This document shows, piece after piece, positions 1-7,339 of a DNA stretch of 64,000 nucleotides; positions within the stretch are counted from its first letter, which is position 1; the number at the start of each line of letters is the position of its first letter. The notes below the pieces were generated by a model. It saw only the letters and a program-made list of their open reading frames with translations, ran no database searches and was not told where the DNA came from. This DNA is from Hydrogenophaga sp. GTDB taxonomy: Bacteria; Pseudomonadota; Gammaproteobacteria; Burkholderiales; Burkholderiaceae_C. Both the position numbers and the translations under genes were made by a program. The stretch lies in assembly GCF_011772445.1 (NCBI RefSeq), contig NZ_WVZN01000005.1, forward strand, positions 186,232 to 250,231, given 5' to 3'.

Positions 1-562
1 CCGGGGCGCTGGTGAGCTGTTCCGAATAGACGGTCTGGATCGAGTCGATCACCGCGATCGCGGGCTTCTCGGCGTCCAGCGTGGCCAGGATCTTCTCGAG
101 CTGGATTTCGGCCAGCACCTGAACCTCGGAGCCGTCGATGCCGAGGCGGCGCGCGCGCAGCGCCACCTGGGCGCCGCTTTCCTCGCCTGTCACGTAAAGC
201 GAGGGAAACCCCGCGCGCTGCAGGCTGTCCAGCGCCTGCAGCAGCAGGGTGGATTTGCCGATGCCCGGGTCACCGCCGATCAGCACCACGCCGCCCTCGA
301 CGATGCCACCCCCCAGCACCCGGTCCAGTTCCTCGTGGCCGGTGGGCGTGCGCTGCACGTCCTTCGCCTCGATGCGCGAGAGCGGCATCACCTCGCTGGT
401 CTTGGCCAGCGCCGCGAAGCGGTTCTTCGACGGCGCGCCGCCGCCTTCGGCCACGCCCTCCACCAGCGTGTTCCAGGCGTTGCAGTGCGGGCACTTGCCC
501 AGCCAGCGCGGGCTGGTGCCCCCGCACTCGCCGCAGGTGTAGATCGTCTTGTCCTTGGCCAT
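1..562 (-). CDS. radA: DNA repair protein RadA (5' part, runs off window)
   Basis: RadA is a RecA-like ATPase that processes branched recombination intermediates. Only the first 187 codons are present; the gene continues beyond base 1. The N-terminal four-cysteine zinc finger is visible (C10, C13, C24, C27; CGECG then KCPHC), followed by the Walker A motif GGDPGIGKST near residue 98 and the TGEESG segment typical of RadA/Sms. The start MAKDKTIYTCGECG is the usual RadA beginning. It lies 10 bases upstream of the stop of the nitronate monooxygenase gene on the same strand, so the two may be co-transcribed. Confidence 0.96.
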   Translation of the reverse strand, partial: MAKDKTIYTCGECGGTSPRWLGKCPHCNAWNTLVEGVAEGGGAPSKNRFAALAKTSEVMPLSRIEAKDVQRTPTGHEELDRVLGGGIVEGGVVLIGGDPGIGKSTLLLQALDSLQRAGFPSLYVTGEESGAQVALRARRLGIDGSEVQVLAEIQLEKILATLDAEKPAIAVIDSIQTVYSEQLTSAP

Positions 563-572
563 GAGGCCGGGA

Positions 573-1619
573 CTATATCGGGCCGAACCCCTCGATCAGC
601 CCGCGCGTGATCTCGCCCGCGCCCGCCGCGCGGCAGCCGCTGGCGTTCTGGCCCGACCACAGCGGCGTGAAATCGCCCTTGCCCTGTTTCTCCCAGTGCG
701 CGCGCAGCGGCGCGATGGCCGAGGTGGCCAGCGGAAACTCGGGCGCCACCGGGTTCAGCGGCCCCAGTTCGCGCATCACGCGGTTGGGCACGCCGCGCGC
801 GGGCCGGCCGGTGAACAGGGTGGTGAGCTGCGTGTGGCGCGCGGCCTCGCTCTGCAGCACGGCGCGGTGCAGGGCGCTGGTGGTGGCCTCGGGGCTGCAC
901 AGGTAGGCGGTGCCCACCTGCACGCCGTCGGCGCCCAGGGCCATGGCGGCGCGCACGCCCGCCGCGTCGGCGATGCCGCCGGCCGCGATCACCGGCACGC
1001 GCACGGCGGCCTTCACCTGCGGCAGCAGCGCGAAGGTGCCGGTCTGGCGCGACAGGTCGTGGCTCAGGAAGTGGCCCCGATGGCCGCCGGCCTCCAGGCC
1101 TTGCGCGATCACCGCGTCCGCGCCGTTGGCTTCCAGCCAGATCGCTTCGTCCACCGTGGTGGCCGAGCTCAGCACCTTCGCGCCCCAGGCCTTCACGCGC
1201 GCCAGGAGATCGGGCGCGGGCAGGCCGAAGTGAAAGCTCACCACGCGAGGCTTGAAGGGCTCCAGCGCATCCGCCGCCGCCGCGCTGAAGGGCAGGCGGC
1301 CCGGGCCGGCGGGGATGCTGGCCGGGTCGATGCCGATCTCGGCGTAGTAGGGCGCCAGCGCCGCGCGCCAGGCGGCCTCGCGCGCGGCGTCGGGTTCGGG
1401 CGGCGTGTGGCAGAAGAAGTTGACGTTGTACGGGCGACCGCCGGCGGCCAGCAGCGTGAGCTCGCGCTGCATTGCGTCGGGCGCCAGCATGGCGCAGGGC
1501 AGGGAGCCCAGGGCGCCCGCCTCACCCGCCGCCAGCGCCAGGGCCGCGCCCTGCACGCCCGCCATCGGCGCCTGGATCAGGGGCCAGCGCGTGCCCAGCA
1601 GTTCGCTCAGTCGGTTCAT
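573..1619 (-). CDS. Nitronate monooxygenase (NMO class I, FMN-dependent)
   Basis: A 348-residue TIM-barrel flavoprotein of the 2-nitropropane dioxygenase/nitronate monooxygenase family, which oxidises alkyl nitronates such as propionate 3-nitronate. Family motifs are seen: QAPMAGVQG near residue 16, the AQGLEAGGHRG loop carrying the proposed catalytic His, the phosphate-binding AAGGIADAAGV and GADGVQVGTAYL segments, and SGQNASGCR near the C-terminus. I start at MNRLSELLG; the frame stays open eight codons further upstream, but MPPAYTRA is not family-like. It lies between radA and a LysR gene on the same strand. The substrate in vivo is inferred from family only. Confidence 0.9.
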   Translation of the reverse strand: MNRLSELLGTRWPLIQAPMAGVQGAALALAAGEAGALGSLPCAMLAPDAMQRELTLLAAGGRPYNVNFFCHTPPEPDAAREAAWRAALAPYYAEIGIDPASIPAGPGRLPFSAAAADALEPFKPRVVSFHFGLPAPDLLARVKAWGAKVLSSATTVDEAIWLEANGADAVIAQGLEAGGHRGHFLSHDLSRQTGTFALLPQVKAAVRVPVIAAGGIADAAGVRAAMALGADGVQVGTAYLCSPEATTSALHRAVLQSEAARHTQLTTLFTGRPARGVPNRVMRELGPLNPVAPEFPLATSAIAPLRAHWEKQGKGDFTPLWSGQNASGCRAAGAGEITRGLIEGFGPI

Positions 1620-1669
1620 GGCGCGAGTGTAGGCAGGCGGCAATGCCCCTTGTGCCGACCCGGCGCGGC

Positions 1670-2587
1670 TCAGGCGCCGCTCTCCATCAGATCGGCGAAG
1701 GCCCGCGCGGCGGGTGACAGCGATCGATCGCTCTTGAACACCACGGCCGTGTCGCGCTCCACCGCCGGGCGCATCAGGCGCCGCGCCACCAGCTCGGGGT
1801 GCAGGGCGGGTGCGAACACGCTGCCCGGTACCACCGCCACGCCCAGGCCGGCCGCGGCCAGGGCCACCGCCGTGGTGAGCAGCGAGACCTCGTGCGCGAC
1901 GCGCAGTTCGGCACCCGCTTCGCGCGCCGCCGCGTCGATGCGCCGGCGCACGCCGTAGCCCGGCCGCACCGTGATCACGGGCCAGGCGGCGAGCTGCTTC
2001 CAGGTCAGCGGCTTGTCCGCCGCGAACCGCGGCCCGGCGGGCGCCACCGCCGCCAGGTGGTCGCGCAGCACCACGCGCTGCGACAGCCCGGGCACCGGAC
2101 CTTCGAGCGTGCCCAGCCCCAGGTCCACGTGGCCCGCGAGCACGCGCTCGGCGAACTCGCCGGGCGCGCAGTCGTCGATCTGCAGCTCGATGGCAGGGTA
2201 GCGGTCGAGGTAGCGGCGCACGGCCGCCGGCAGCAGGGTCTGCGCCACCGTGGACGTGGCCGCGATGCGCAGCCGCCCGCGTTCGCCGCGCGCCAGCGAG
2301 GCCATGCCGCCGCTCAAGGCCTGCATCTCGGCCAGCGCGCGACGCGCGTGGCCGATGGCCTCGGCCGCTGCTTCGGTGCGGCGCAGGCTGCGCGTGCTGC
2401 GGTCGAACAGGCGCACGCCCAGGCGCGCCTCCAGTTCGCGCAGCAGCACGGTCACGGCCGGCTGTGTCAGCGACAGGGCCTCGGCCGCGGCCGAGAGCTG
2501 GCCGCTGTCGTACACCGCCACGAAGGCGCGCAACTGGCGCACCGAGGGCAGGCTGCCCAGGTGGGCGGGATTTTTATGAATCGCCAT
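1670..2587 (-). CDS. LysR-family transcriptional regulator
   Basis: A 305-residue LysR regulator. The N-terminal winged helix-turn-helix (SVRQLRAFVAVYDSGQLSAA, then SLTQPAVTVLLRELEARLG) is followed by a periplasmic-binding-protein-like effector domain. The frame opens at a GTG (base 2605), but I prefer the ATG at 2587 because a TCACGC-GGT-GCGTGA inverted repeat sits at 2602–2616 and would otherwise lie over the start codon. It diverges from the flavin monooxygenase gene at 2660, which is its most likely target in the classic LysR arrangement. The inducer is unknown. Confidence 0.9.
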   Translation of the reverse strand: MAIHKNPAHLGSLPSVRQLRAFVAVYDSGQLSAAAEALSLTQPAVTVLLRELEARLGVRLFDRSTRSLRRTEAAAEAIGHARRALAEMQALSGGMASLARGERGRLRIAATSTVAQTLLPAAVRRYLDRYPAIELQIDDCAPGEFAERVLAGHVDLGLGTLEGPVPGLSQRVVLRDHLAAVAPAGPRFAADKPLTWKQLAAWPVITVRPGYGVRRRIDAAAREAGAELRVAHEVSLLTTAVALAAAGLGVAVVPGSVFAPALHPELVARRLMRPAVERDTAVVFKSDRSLSPAARAFADLMESGA

Positions 2588-2601
2588 GGAAGTTTCATTT
2601 T

Positions 2602-2616
2602 TCACGCGGTGCGTGA
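2602..2616. promoter_or_regulatory. Candidate LysR operator between divergent genes
   Basis: The inverted repeat TCACGC-GGT-GCGTGA lies in the short space between the divergent LysR regulator and the flavin monooxygenase. A dyad here is what LysR autoregulation of a divergent target would need. The match is perfect over two 6-base arms; binding is inferred. Confidence 0.5.
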
Positions 2617-2659
2617 GGGCCTGTAATTGTGGGTTCCCATCGATTCAACGGAGACAAGC

Positions 2660-4315
2660 ATGACCCAGACCCTGCGCGCGCAGGTGCTGATCGTGGGTGC
2701 CGGGCCCGTGGGCCTGACGCTCGCCATGGACCTCGCCCAGCGCGGCATCGACGTGCTGGTGGCCGAGACGCGCCACCGCGGCGAGCCGCCCAACGTCAAG
2801 TGCAATCACGTGTCGGCGCGCTCGATGGAGATCTTCCGCCGCCTGGGCGTGGCCGGCGCGCTGCGCGAGGCCGGCCTGCCCGCCGACTACCCGAACGACG
2901 TCGCCTACCGCACCAGCTTCACCGGCGACGAGCTCTCGCGCATTCCCATTCCCGCGCGCCAGAGCCGCTACACCGCCACCGGCGGCCCCGACACCTGGTG
3001 GCCCACGCCCGAGCCGCCACACCGCATCAACCAGATCTACCTGGAGCCCGTGCTGTTCGCGCACGCCGAACGCCAGAAGGGCCTGCGCATCCTCAACCGC
3101 ACGCGCATCAACGAGGTGTCGCAAGACGAGAGCGGCGTTCACGCCCGTGGCGTGAACCTGGACAGCGGCGAGGCGCTGCACCTGGAGGCCGACTACCTCA
3201 TCGGCTGCGACGGCGGCCGATCGATGGTGCGCAAGCAGATCGGCGCCAAGCTCTCCGGCACCGACGAGGTGGGCCGCGTGCAGTCCACCTACTTCCGCGC
3301 GCCGTCCCTGCTGGGCCTGGCGAAACACGGCCCGGCCTGGGCCACCTTCTCGCTCAACCCGCGCCGCTGCGGCAACGTCTACGCCATCGACGGGCGCGAG
3401 ACCTGGCTGCTGCATAACTACCTCAAGGCCGACGAGGCCGACTTCGAATCCGTCGACCGCGACTGGGCGATCCGCGAGATCCTGGGCGTGGGGCCTGACT
3501 TCCAGTACGAGATCATCAGCAAGGAAGACTGGATCGGCCGCCGCCTCGTGGCCGACCGCTTCCGCGACCGCCGCATCTTCATCTGCGGCGACGCCTCGCA
3601 CCTGTGGATCCCCATGGCTGGTTACGGCATGAACGCGGGCATCGCCGACGCGATGAACCTGTCGTGGGTGCTGGCCGCGCACCTCAATGGCTGGGCCACC
3701 GAGGCCGCGCTCACGGCCTATGAGCGCGAACGCCAGCCCATCACCGAGCAGGTCTCGCGCTTCGCCATGAACCACGCGCTGGCCTTGCAGGCCCAGCGCG
3801 AGGGGGTGCCGGCCGGCATCGAGGACGCGGGCGAGGCCGGCGCCGCCGCGCGCGCCAAGGCCGGTGTCGCGCTGTACGAACTCAACGTGCGCCAGTACTG
3901 CTGCGGCGGCCTGAACTTCGGCTACTTCTACGACGACTCGCCGCTGATCGCCTACGACGGCGAGGCCGCGCCCGGCTACACCATGGACGGCTTCACGCCC
4001 TCCACCGTGCCGGGCTGCCGCACGCCGCACGTCTGGCTCGACGACGGCCGCTCGCTCTACGACGCGCTGGGCCCCGACTACACCCTCCTGCGCCGCGACC
4101 CCACGGTCGACGTGCGGCCGCTGGAAGACGCGGCGCGCCAACGTGGCGTGCCCCTGCGCTTGCTGGACCTGAGCCCGCGCGAGGCCGGCGAGCTCTACAC
4201 GCCCGCGCTGCTGCTCTCGCGCCCCGACCAGCACGTGGCCTGGCGCGGCGACGCACCGCCGGCCGATCCGCTCGCGCTGATCGACCGCCTCCGCGGCGCC
4301 GCAGTCGCGGCCTGA
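2660..4315 (+). CDS. FAD-dependent aromatic monooxygenase, class A (PheA/TfdB/MhpA-like)
   Basis: A 551-residue single-component flavoprotein hydroxylase that would add one oxygen to an aromatic ring using NAD(P)H. Visible motifs: the FAD dinucleotide-binding GAGPVGLTLAMDLAQRG near residue 12, the middle motif DYLIGCDGGRSMVRK, and the second FAD motif FICGDASHLWIPMAGYGMNAGIADAMNL. The C-terminal ~150 residues match the thioredoxin-like tail of phenol hydroxylases. The start ATG follows a purine-rich GGAGAC site. It diverges from a LysR gene and lies upstream of a Bug receptor and the homoprotocatechuate cluster, which lacks the usual hpaBC hydroxylase. A phenolic or hydroxyphenylacetate-type substrate is therefore possible but not shown. 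Confidence 0.88.
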   Translation: MTQTLRAQVLIVGAGPVGLTLAMDLAQRGIDVLVAETRHRGEPPNVKCNHVSARSMEIFRRLGVAGALREAGLPADYPNDVAYRTSFTGDELSRIPIPARQSRYTATGGPDTWWPTPEPPHRINQIYLEPVLFAHAERQKGLRILNRTRINEVSQDESGVHARGVNLDSGEALHLEADYLIGCDGGRSMVRKQIGAKLSGTDEVGRVQSTYFRAPSLLGLAKHGPAWATFSLNPRRCGNVYAIDGRETWLLHNYLKADEADFESVDRDWAIREILGVGPDFQYEIISKEDWIGRRLVADRFRDRRIFICGDASHLWIPMAGYGMNAGIADAMNLSWVLAAHLNGWATEAALTAYERERQPITEQVSRFAMNHALALQAQREGVPAGIEDAGEAGAAARAKAGVALYELNVRQYCCGGLNFGYFYDDSPLIAYDGEAAPGYTMDGFTPSTVPGCRTPHVWLDDGRSLYDALGPDYTLLRRDPTVDVRPLEDAARQRGVPLRLLDLSPREAGELYTPALLLSRPDQHVAWRGDAPPADPLALIDRLRGAAVAA

Positions 4316-4343
4316 CACGATTCATCACCACAGGAGACACACC

Positions 4344-5326
4344 ATGAACCGCCGCCTTGCCCTGACTCAGCTTGCCGCGCTGTGCGCCGCCACCGCCTCG
4401 CCCGCTGCCTTCGCGCAGCCCGACAAACCCATCACCATCGTCGTGCCCTACGCGCCTGGCGGCACCACCGACCTGCTCGGCCGCCTGCTCGCGCAGCACA
4501 TGTCGCCGCTGCTCGGCCGCACCATGATCGTGGAGAACAAGCCCGGCGCCGGCAGCGGCGTGGGCGCGGCCCACGTGGCGCGCGCGGCCGCCGACGGCAA
4601 CACCCTCCTGGTGGCCACCAGCACCACGCTGGCCATCAACCCCTGGCTCTACAAGCAGCTCGCCTACGACCCGGCGAAGGACTTCGCGCCCATCGGCATG
4701 ATCGGCGCGGTGCCGCTGCTCGTGTGGTGAACCCCTCGCTGCCGGTGAAGACCATCGCCGAACTGGTGGCGCTGTCGAAGTCGCGCCCCGGCGGCCTGGT
4801 CTACGGCTCGGCCGGCAACGGCAGCCCGCACCACCTGGGTGCCGAAATGTTCAAGGCCGCCACCGGCGCCAATCTCAAGCACGTGCCCTACCGTGGCAGC
4901 GGCCCCGCCATCACCGACCTGCTGGGTGGCCAGATCGACCTCATGTTCAGCGACATCCCGCCCGCGCTGGGCCACGTCAAGACGGGCAAGCTGCGCGCCA
5001 TCGCCGTCACCTCCGCCAAGCGCCAGCCCGCCGTGGCCGAGGTGCCCACCATCGCCGAATCGGGCCAGGCCGGCACCAAGGACTTCGAGGCCGTGGCCTG
5101 GCAGAGCGTGGTGGCCCCGGCCGGCACGCCGCCCGAACTCATCAACCGGTACGCCGAGGCCCTGGCCAAGGTGATGAAGGAGCCCGCGCTGCGCGCGCGC
5201 CTGGAGGGCGATGGCTTCGAGCCAGTGAGCGCGCCCATGAGCCCGGCGCAGCTCGGCGCTTACCAGCGCAGCGAGACCGAGCGCTGGGGCAAGGTGGTGC
5301 GCGCTTCGGGCACCACCATCGACTGA
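4344..5326 (+). pseudogene. Frameshifted tripartite tricarboxylate-type (Bug) solute-binding protein
   Basis: The two halves together make a normal ~326-residue Bug/TctC periplasmic receptor. Frame one (4344–4730) has a signal peptide ending AAFAQ, then KPITIVVPYAPGGTTDLLGR and the family's VENKPGAGSGVGA. It stops at TGA after LLVW. The rest (VNPSLPVKTIAELV… to KVVRASGTTID) continues in another frame to 5326. The junction reads GTGTGGTG at 4722–4729; removing two bases (one TG) restores LLVVNPSLP. This is either a real 2-bp duplication that inactivates the gene or a sequencing error. No TctA/TctB membrane genes are nearby, which is usual for Bug proteins. Confidence 0.9.
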
Positions 5327-5362
5327 GGTCCCGCGACGAACGGGCCCCTGGCTCGGGGAAAA

Positions 5363-5380
5363 CCCCAGAACGTTCCGGGG
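5363..5380. repeat. 18-bp imperfect palindrome upstream of hpaR
   Basis: CCCCAGAACGTTCCGGGG is palindromic except for one pair and lies between the broken Bug gene and hpaR. It could be a weak terminator stem for the upstream gene, although no T-run follows, or a second regulatory site of the hpa promoter. Confidence 0.4.
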
Positions 5381-5400
5381 TAGGCGGATCGGTCGATTTC

Positions 5401-5416
5401 ATTTAACATGTTAAAT
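5401..5416. promoter_or_regulatory. Perfect 16-bp palindrome, candidate HpaR operator
   Basis: ATTTAACATGTTAAAT is a perfect inverted repeat in an AT-rich patch 14 bases upstream of the hpaR start, within otherwise very GC-rich DNA. MarR-family repressors bind such palindromes, and HpaR is known to repress its own operon. The TTAAAT half could also be the -10 hexamer, so binding would block transcription. That would put the RNA start only about 8 bases before the ATG, and no Shine–Dalgarno sequence is seen there. Confidence 0.7.
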
Positions 5417-5430
5417 AAATCGACGCCGCC

Positions 5431-5916
5431 ATGGACAGCACCGACAAGACCTTCACCCACCGCAACCTTCCGCGCCTGTTGCTGCAGGCGCGGGAGTCGG
5501 TGATGCAGCACACGCGGCCCAGCCTGCGCGAGCACGGCCTGAGCGACCAGCAATGGCGCGTGCTGCGTGTGCTGGGCGAACACGCGCGCGACCCGGCCGG
5601 CATCGAGACCGGGCGCATCGCGCGCGAGGCCTTTCTGCTCGGGCCCAGCCTCACCGGCGTGCTCGCGCGCATGGAGCGCGACGGCCTGATCTCGCGCGAG
5701 CGCTGCAGCCAGGACGCACGTCGCACCGTGGTGCGCGCCACCCCCGCCGGGCTCAAGCTCGTGCGCAAGCTGTCCGCCACCATCCAGGCGCACTACGCCT
5801 GGCTGGAGGAGCGACTGAGCAAGGCGCGGCTCGCGCAGCTGTATGCCCTGCTCGACGAGGTGATCGCCCTCGAAGGTGATGTGGACGACAACGACATGAA
5901 TGAGGAGGCTGCATGA
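5431..5916 (+). CDS. hpaR: MarR-family repressor HpaR of homoprotocatechuate degradation
   Basis: A 161-residue winged-helix MarR protein. The opening HRNLPRLLLQARESVM and LSDQQWRVLRVLGEHA match the HpaR subfamily, with the recognition region SLTGVLARMERDGLISRE and the wing SQDARRTVVRATPAG following. It should repress the operon it heads and release DNA on binding 4-hydroxyphenylacetate-type ligands (known for E. coli HpaR). A perfect palindrome at 5401–5416 is the likely operator. It overlaps hpaG1 by four bases (ATGA), so regulator and enzymes share one transcript and should be autoregulated together. Confidence 0.93.
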   Translation: MDSTDKTFTHRNLPRLLLQARESVMQHTRPSLREHGLSDQQWRVLRVLGEHARDPAGIETGRIAREAFLLGPSLTGVLARMERDGLISRERCSQDARRTVVRATPAGLKLVRKLSATIQAHYAWLEERLSKARLAQLYALLDEVIALEGDVDDNDMNEEAA

Positions 5917-6569
5917 GCGGTCCTGGATGGGTGCCGCCGGGCACCGTATACGGCACGCTGCTGAACTTCCGCGGCGAAGTCGCGCGCTGGCAGCCGCGCA
6001 TGGACGACAAGCCCTATGGCGGCGCGCCCAAGGCGCCCGTGCTGTACGTGAAGACGGCCAACACCTTCGCGCCGCACGGCGCCAGCGTGGCCCTGCCCGC
6101 GGGTGAGACGGTTGAGGTCTCGGCCAGCCTGGGCCTGCTGATCGGCGAGCACGGCGCGCCCACGCACGCGCTGCTGGTCAACGACGTGAGCCTGGCGCAC
6201 GACAGCTACTACCGCCCACCCATGAAGTTCCGCAACCGCGACGGCTTCCTGGGCCTGCCGCAGGAACCCACGCCGCTCAACGCGCTCGGTGGCATCGACG
6301 GCCTGGCCGCGCTCGAACTGGAGCTGCGCATCCACGGCGTGCACAAGCAGAGCACCACGCTCAAGGACCTGGTGCGCGACATCCCCACGCTGCTGAAGGA
6401 CGTGGGCGAATTCATGACCTTGCGCGCCGGCGACGTGCTGCTGATCGGCAGCGAGGTGCTGGCCGACGGCACCCGCCCGCGCGTGGTGGCCGGTGATGCG
6501 GTGGAGATCAGTGCGCCGGGCTTCAAGCCCGTCATGCAGCGCTTCGTGACCGAGGAGGAACCGCGATGA
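5913..6569 (+). CDS. hpaG1: HpaG1: fumarylacetoacetase-fold subunit of OPET decarboxylase/HHDD isomerase
   Basis: A 218-residue protein equal to the N-terminal half of E. coli HpaG, which decarboxylates 5-oxopent-3-ene-1,2,5-tricarboxylate and isomerises the product. Family segments are GTVYGTLLNFRGEV, KAPVLYVKTANTF and FMTLRAGDVLLIGSEV. It lacks the strong metal-binding Glu-x-Glu seen in HpaG2, as is usual for the N-terminal half. In E. coli the two halves are fused; here they are separate genes overlapping by four bases (stop of hpaG1 over start of hpaG2), suggesting the products assemble together. Confidence 0.88.
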   Translation: MSGPGWVPPGTVYGTLLNFRGEVARWQPRMDDKPYGGAPKAPVLYVKTANTFAPHGASVALPAGETVEVSASLGLLIGEHGAPTHALLVNDVSLAHDSYYRPPMKFRNRDGFLGLPQEPTPLNALGGIDGLAALELELRIHGVHKQSTTLKDLVRDIPTLLKDVGEFMTLRAGDVLLIGSEVLADGTRPRVVAGDAVEISAPGFKPVMQRFVTEEEPR

Positions 6570-7339
6570 AACGAGCCCGCATCGCCTGGGCCGGCGCGGT
6601 CCACGACGCCGTCGAGCGCGACGGCCAACTCGAGCTGCTCACGCCCGCCTTCAAAGGCCGCCGCGTCGGCTTCGACGAGGTCGTCTGGCTGCCCCCGCTG
6701 GCGCCCGTGCCGCGCCCGCGCACCGTGCTGGCCCTGGGACTGAACTACGCCGACCACGCCAAGGAACTGGCCTTCAAGCCACCCACCGAACCCCTGGCGT
6801 TCGCCAAGGGCGAGGCCTCGCTCATCGGCCACCGCGCCTTCACCGTGCGACCGGCCGACGTGAAGTTCATGCACTACGAGTGCGAGCTCGCCGTGGTCAT
6901 CGGCCGCACCGCGAAACACGTGAAACGCGGCGACGCCCGGGACTTCATCGCCGGCTACACCGTGGCCAACGACTACGCGATCCGCGACTACCTGGAGAAC
7001 TGGTACCGCCCCAACCTGCGCGTGAAGAACCGCGACACCTGCACGCCCATCGGCCCCTGGCTGGTGGACGCGCAAGACCTGCCCGACCCCGCGAACCTGG
7101 CCCTGCAGACCACGGTGAACGGCAAGGTCACCCAGAGCGGCAACACCCGCGACATGGTGTTCGACGTGCCCACGCTCATCGAGTACTTCACTTCCTTCAT
7201 GACCCTGCAGGCCGGGGACCTGATCCTCACCGGCACGCCCGACGGCGTGGTCGACTGCCAGCCCGGCGACGTGATCGTCACGTCCATCGAGGGCATCGGC
7301 GAACTGCACAACACCATCACCGCACCCGCCACCACATGA
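6566..7339 (+). CDS. hpaG2: HpaG2: 2-hydroxyhepta-2,4-diene-1,7-dioate isomerase / decarboxylase
   Basis: A 257-residue FAH-superfamily enzyme corresponding to the C-terminal, metal-binding half of HpaG. It carries GLNYADHAKEL, the metal-ligand segment HYECELAVVIGR, the conserved NDYAIRDYLENWYRPNLRVKN block, and the closing TGTPDGV and PGDVIVTSIEGIGEL signatures. It works on the ring-opened homoprotocatechuate intermediate after HpaE and HpaF. It overlaps its neighbours by ATGA on both sides, so translational coupling across hpaR–G1–G2–E is likely. Confidence 0.92.
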   Translation: MKRARIAWAGAVHDAVERDGQLELLTPAFKGRRVGFDEVVWLPPLAPVPRPRTVLALGLNYADHAKELAFKPPTEPLAFAKGEASLIGHRAFTVRPADVKFMHYECELAVVIGRTAKHVKRGDARDFIAGYTVANDYAIRDYLENWYRPNLRVKNRDTCTPIGPWLVDAQDLPDPANLALQTTVNGKVTQSGNTRDMVFDVPTLIEYFTSFMTLQAGDLILTGTPDGVVDCQPGDVIVTSIEGIGELHNTITAPATT

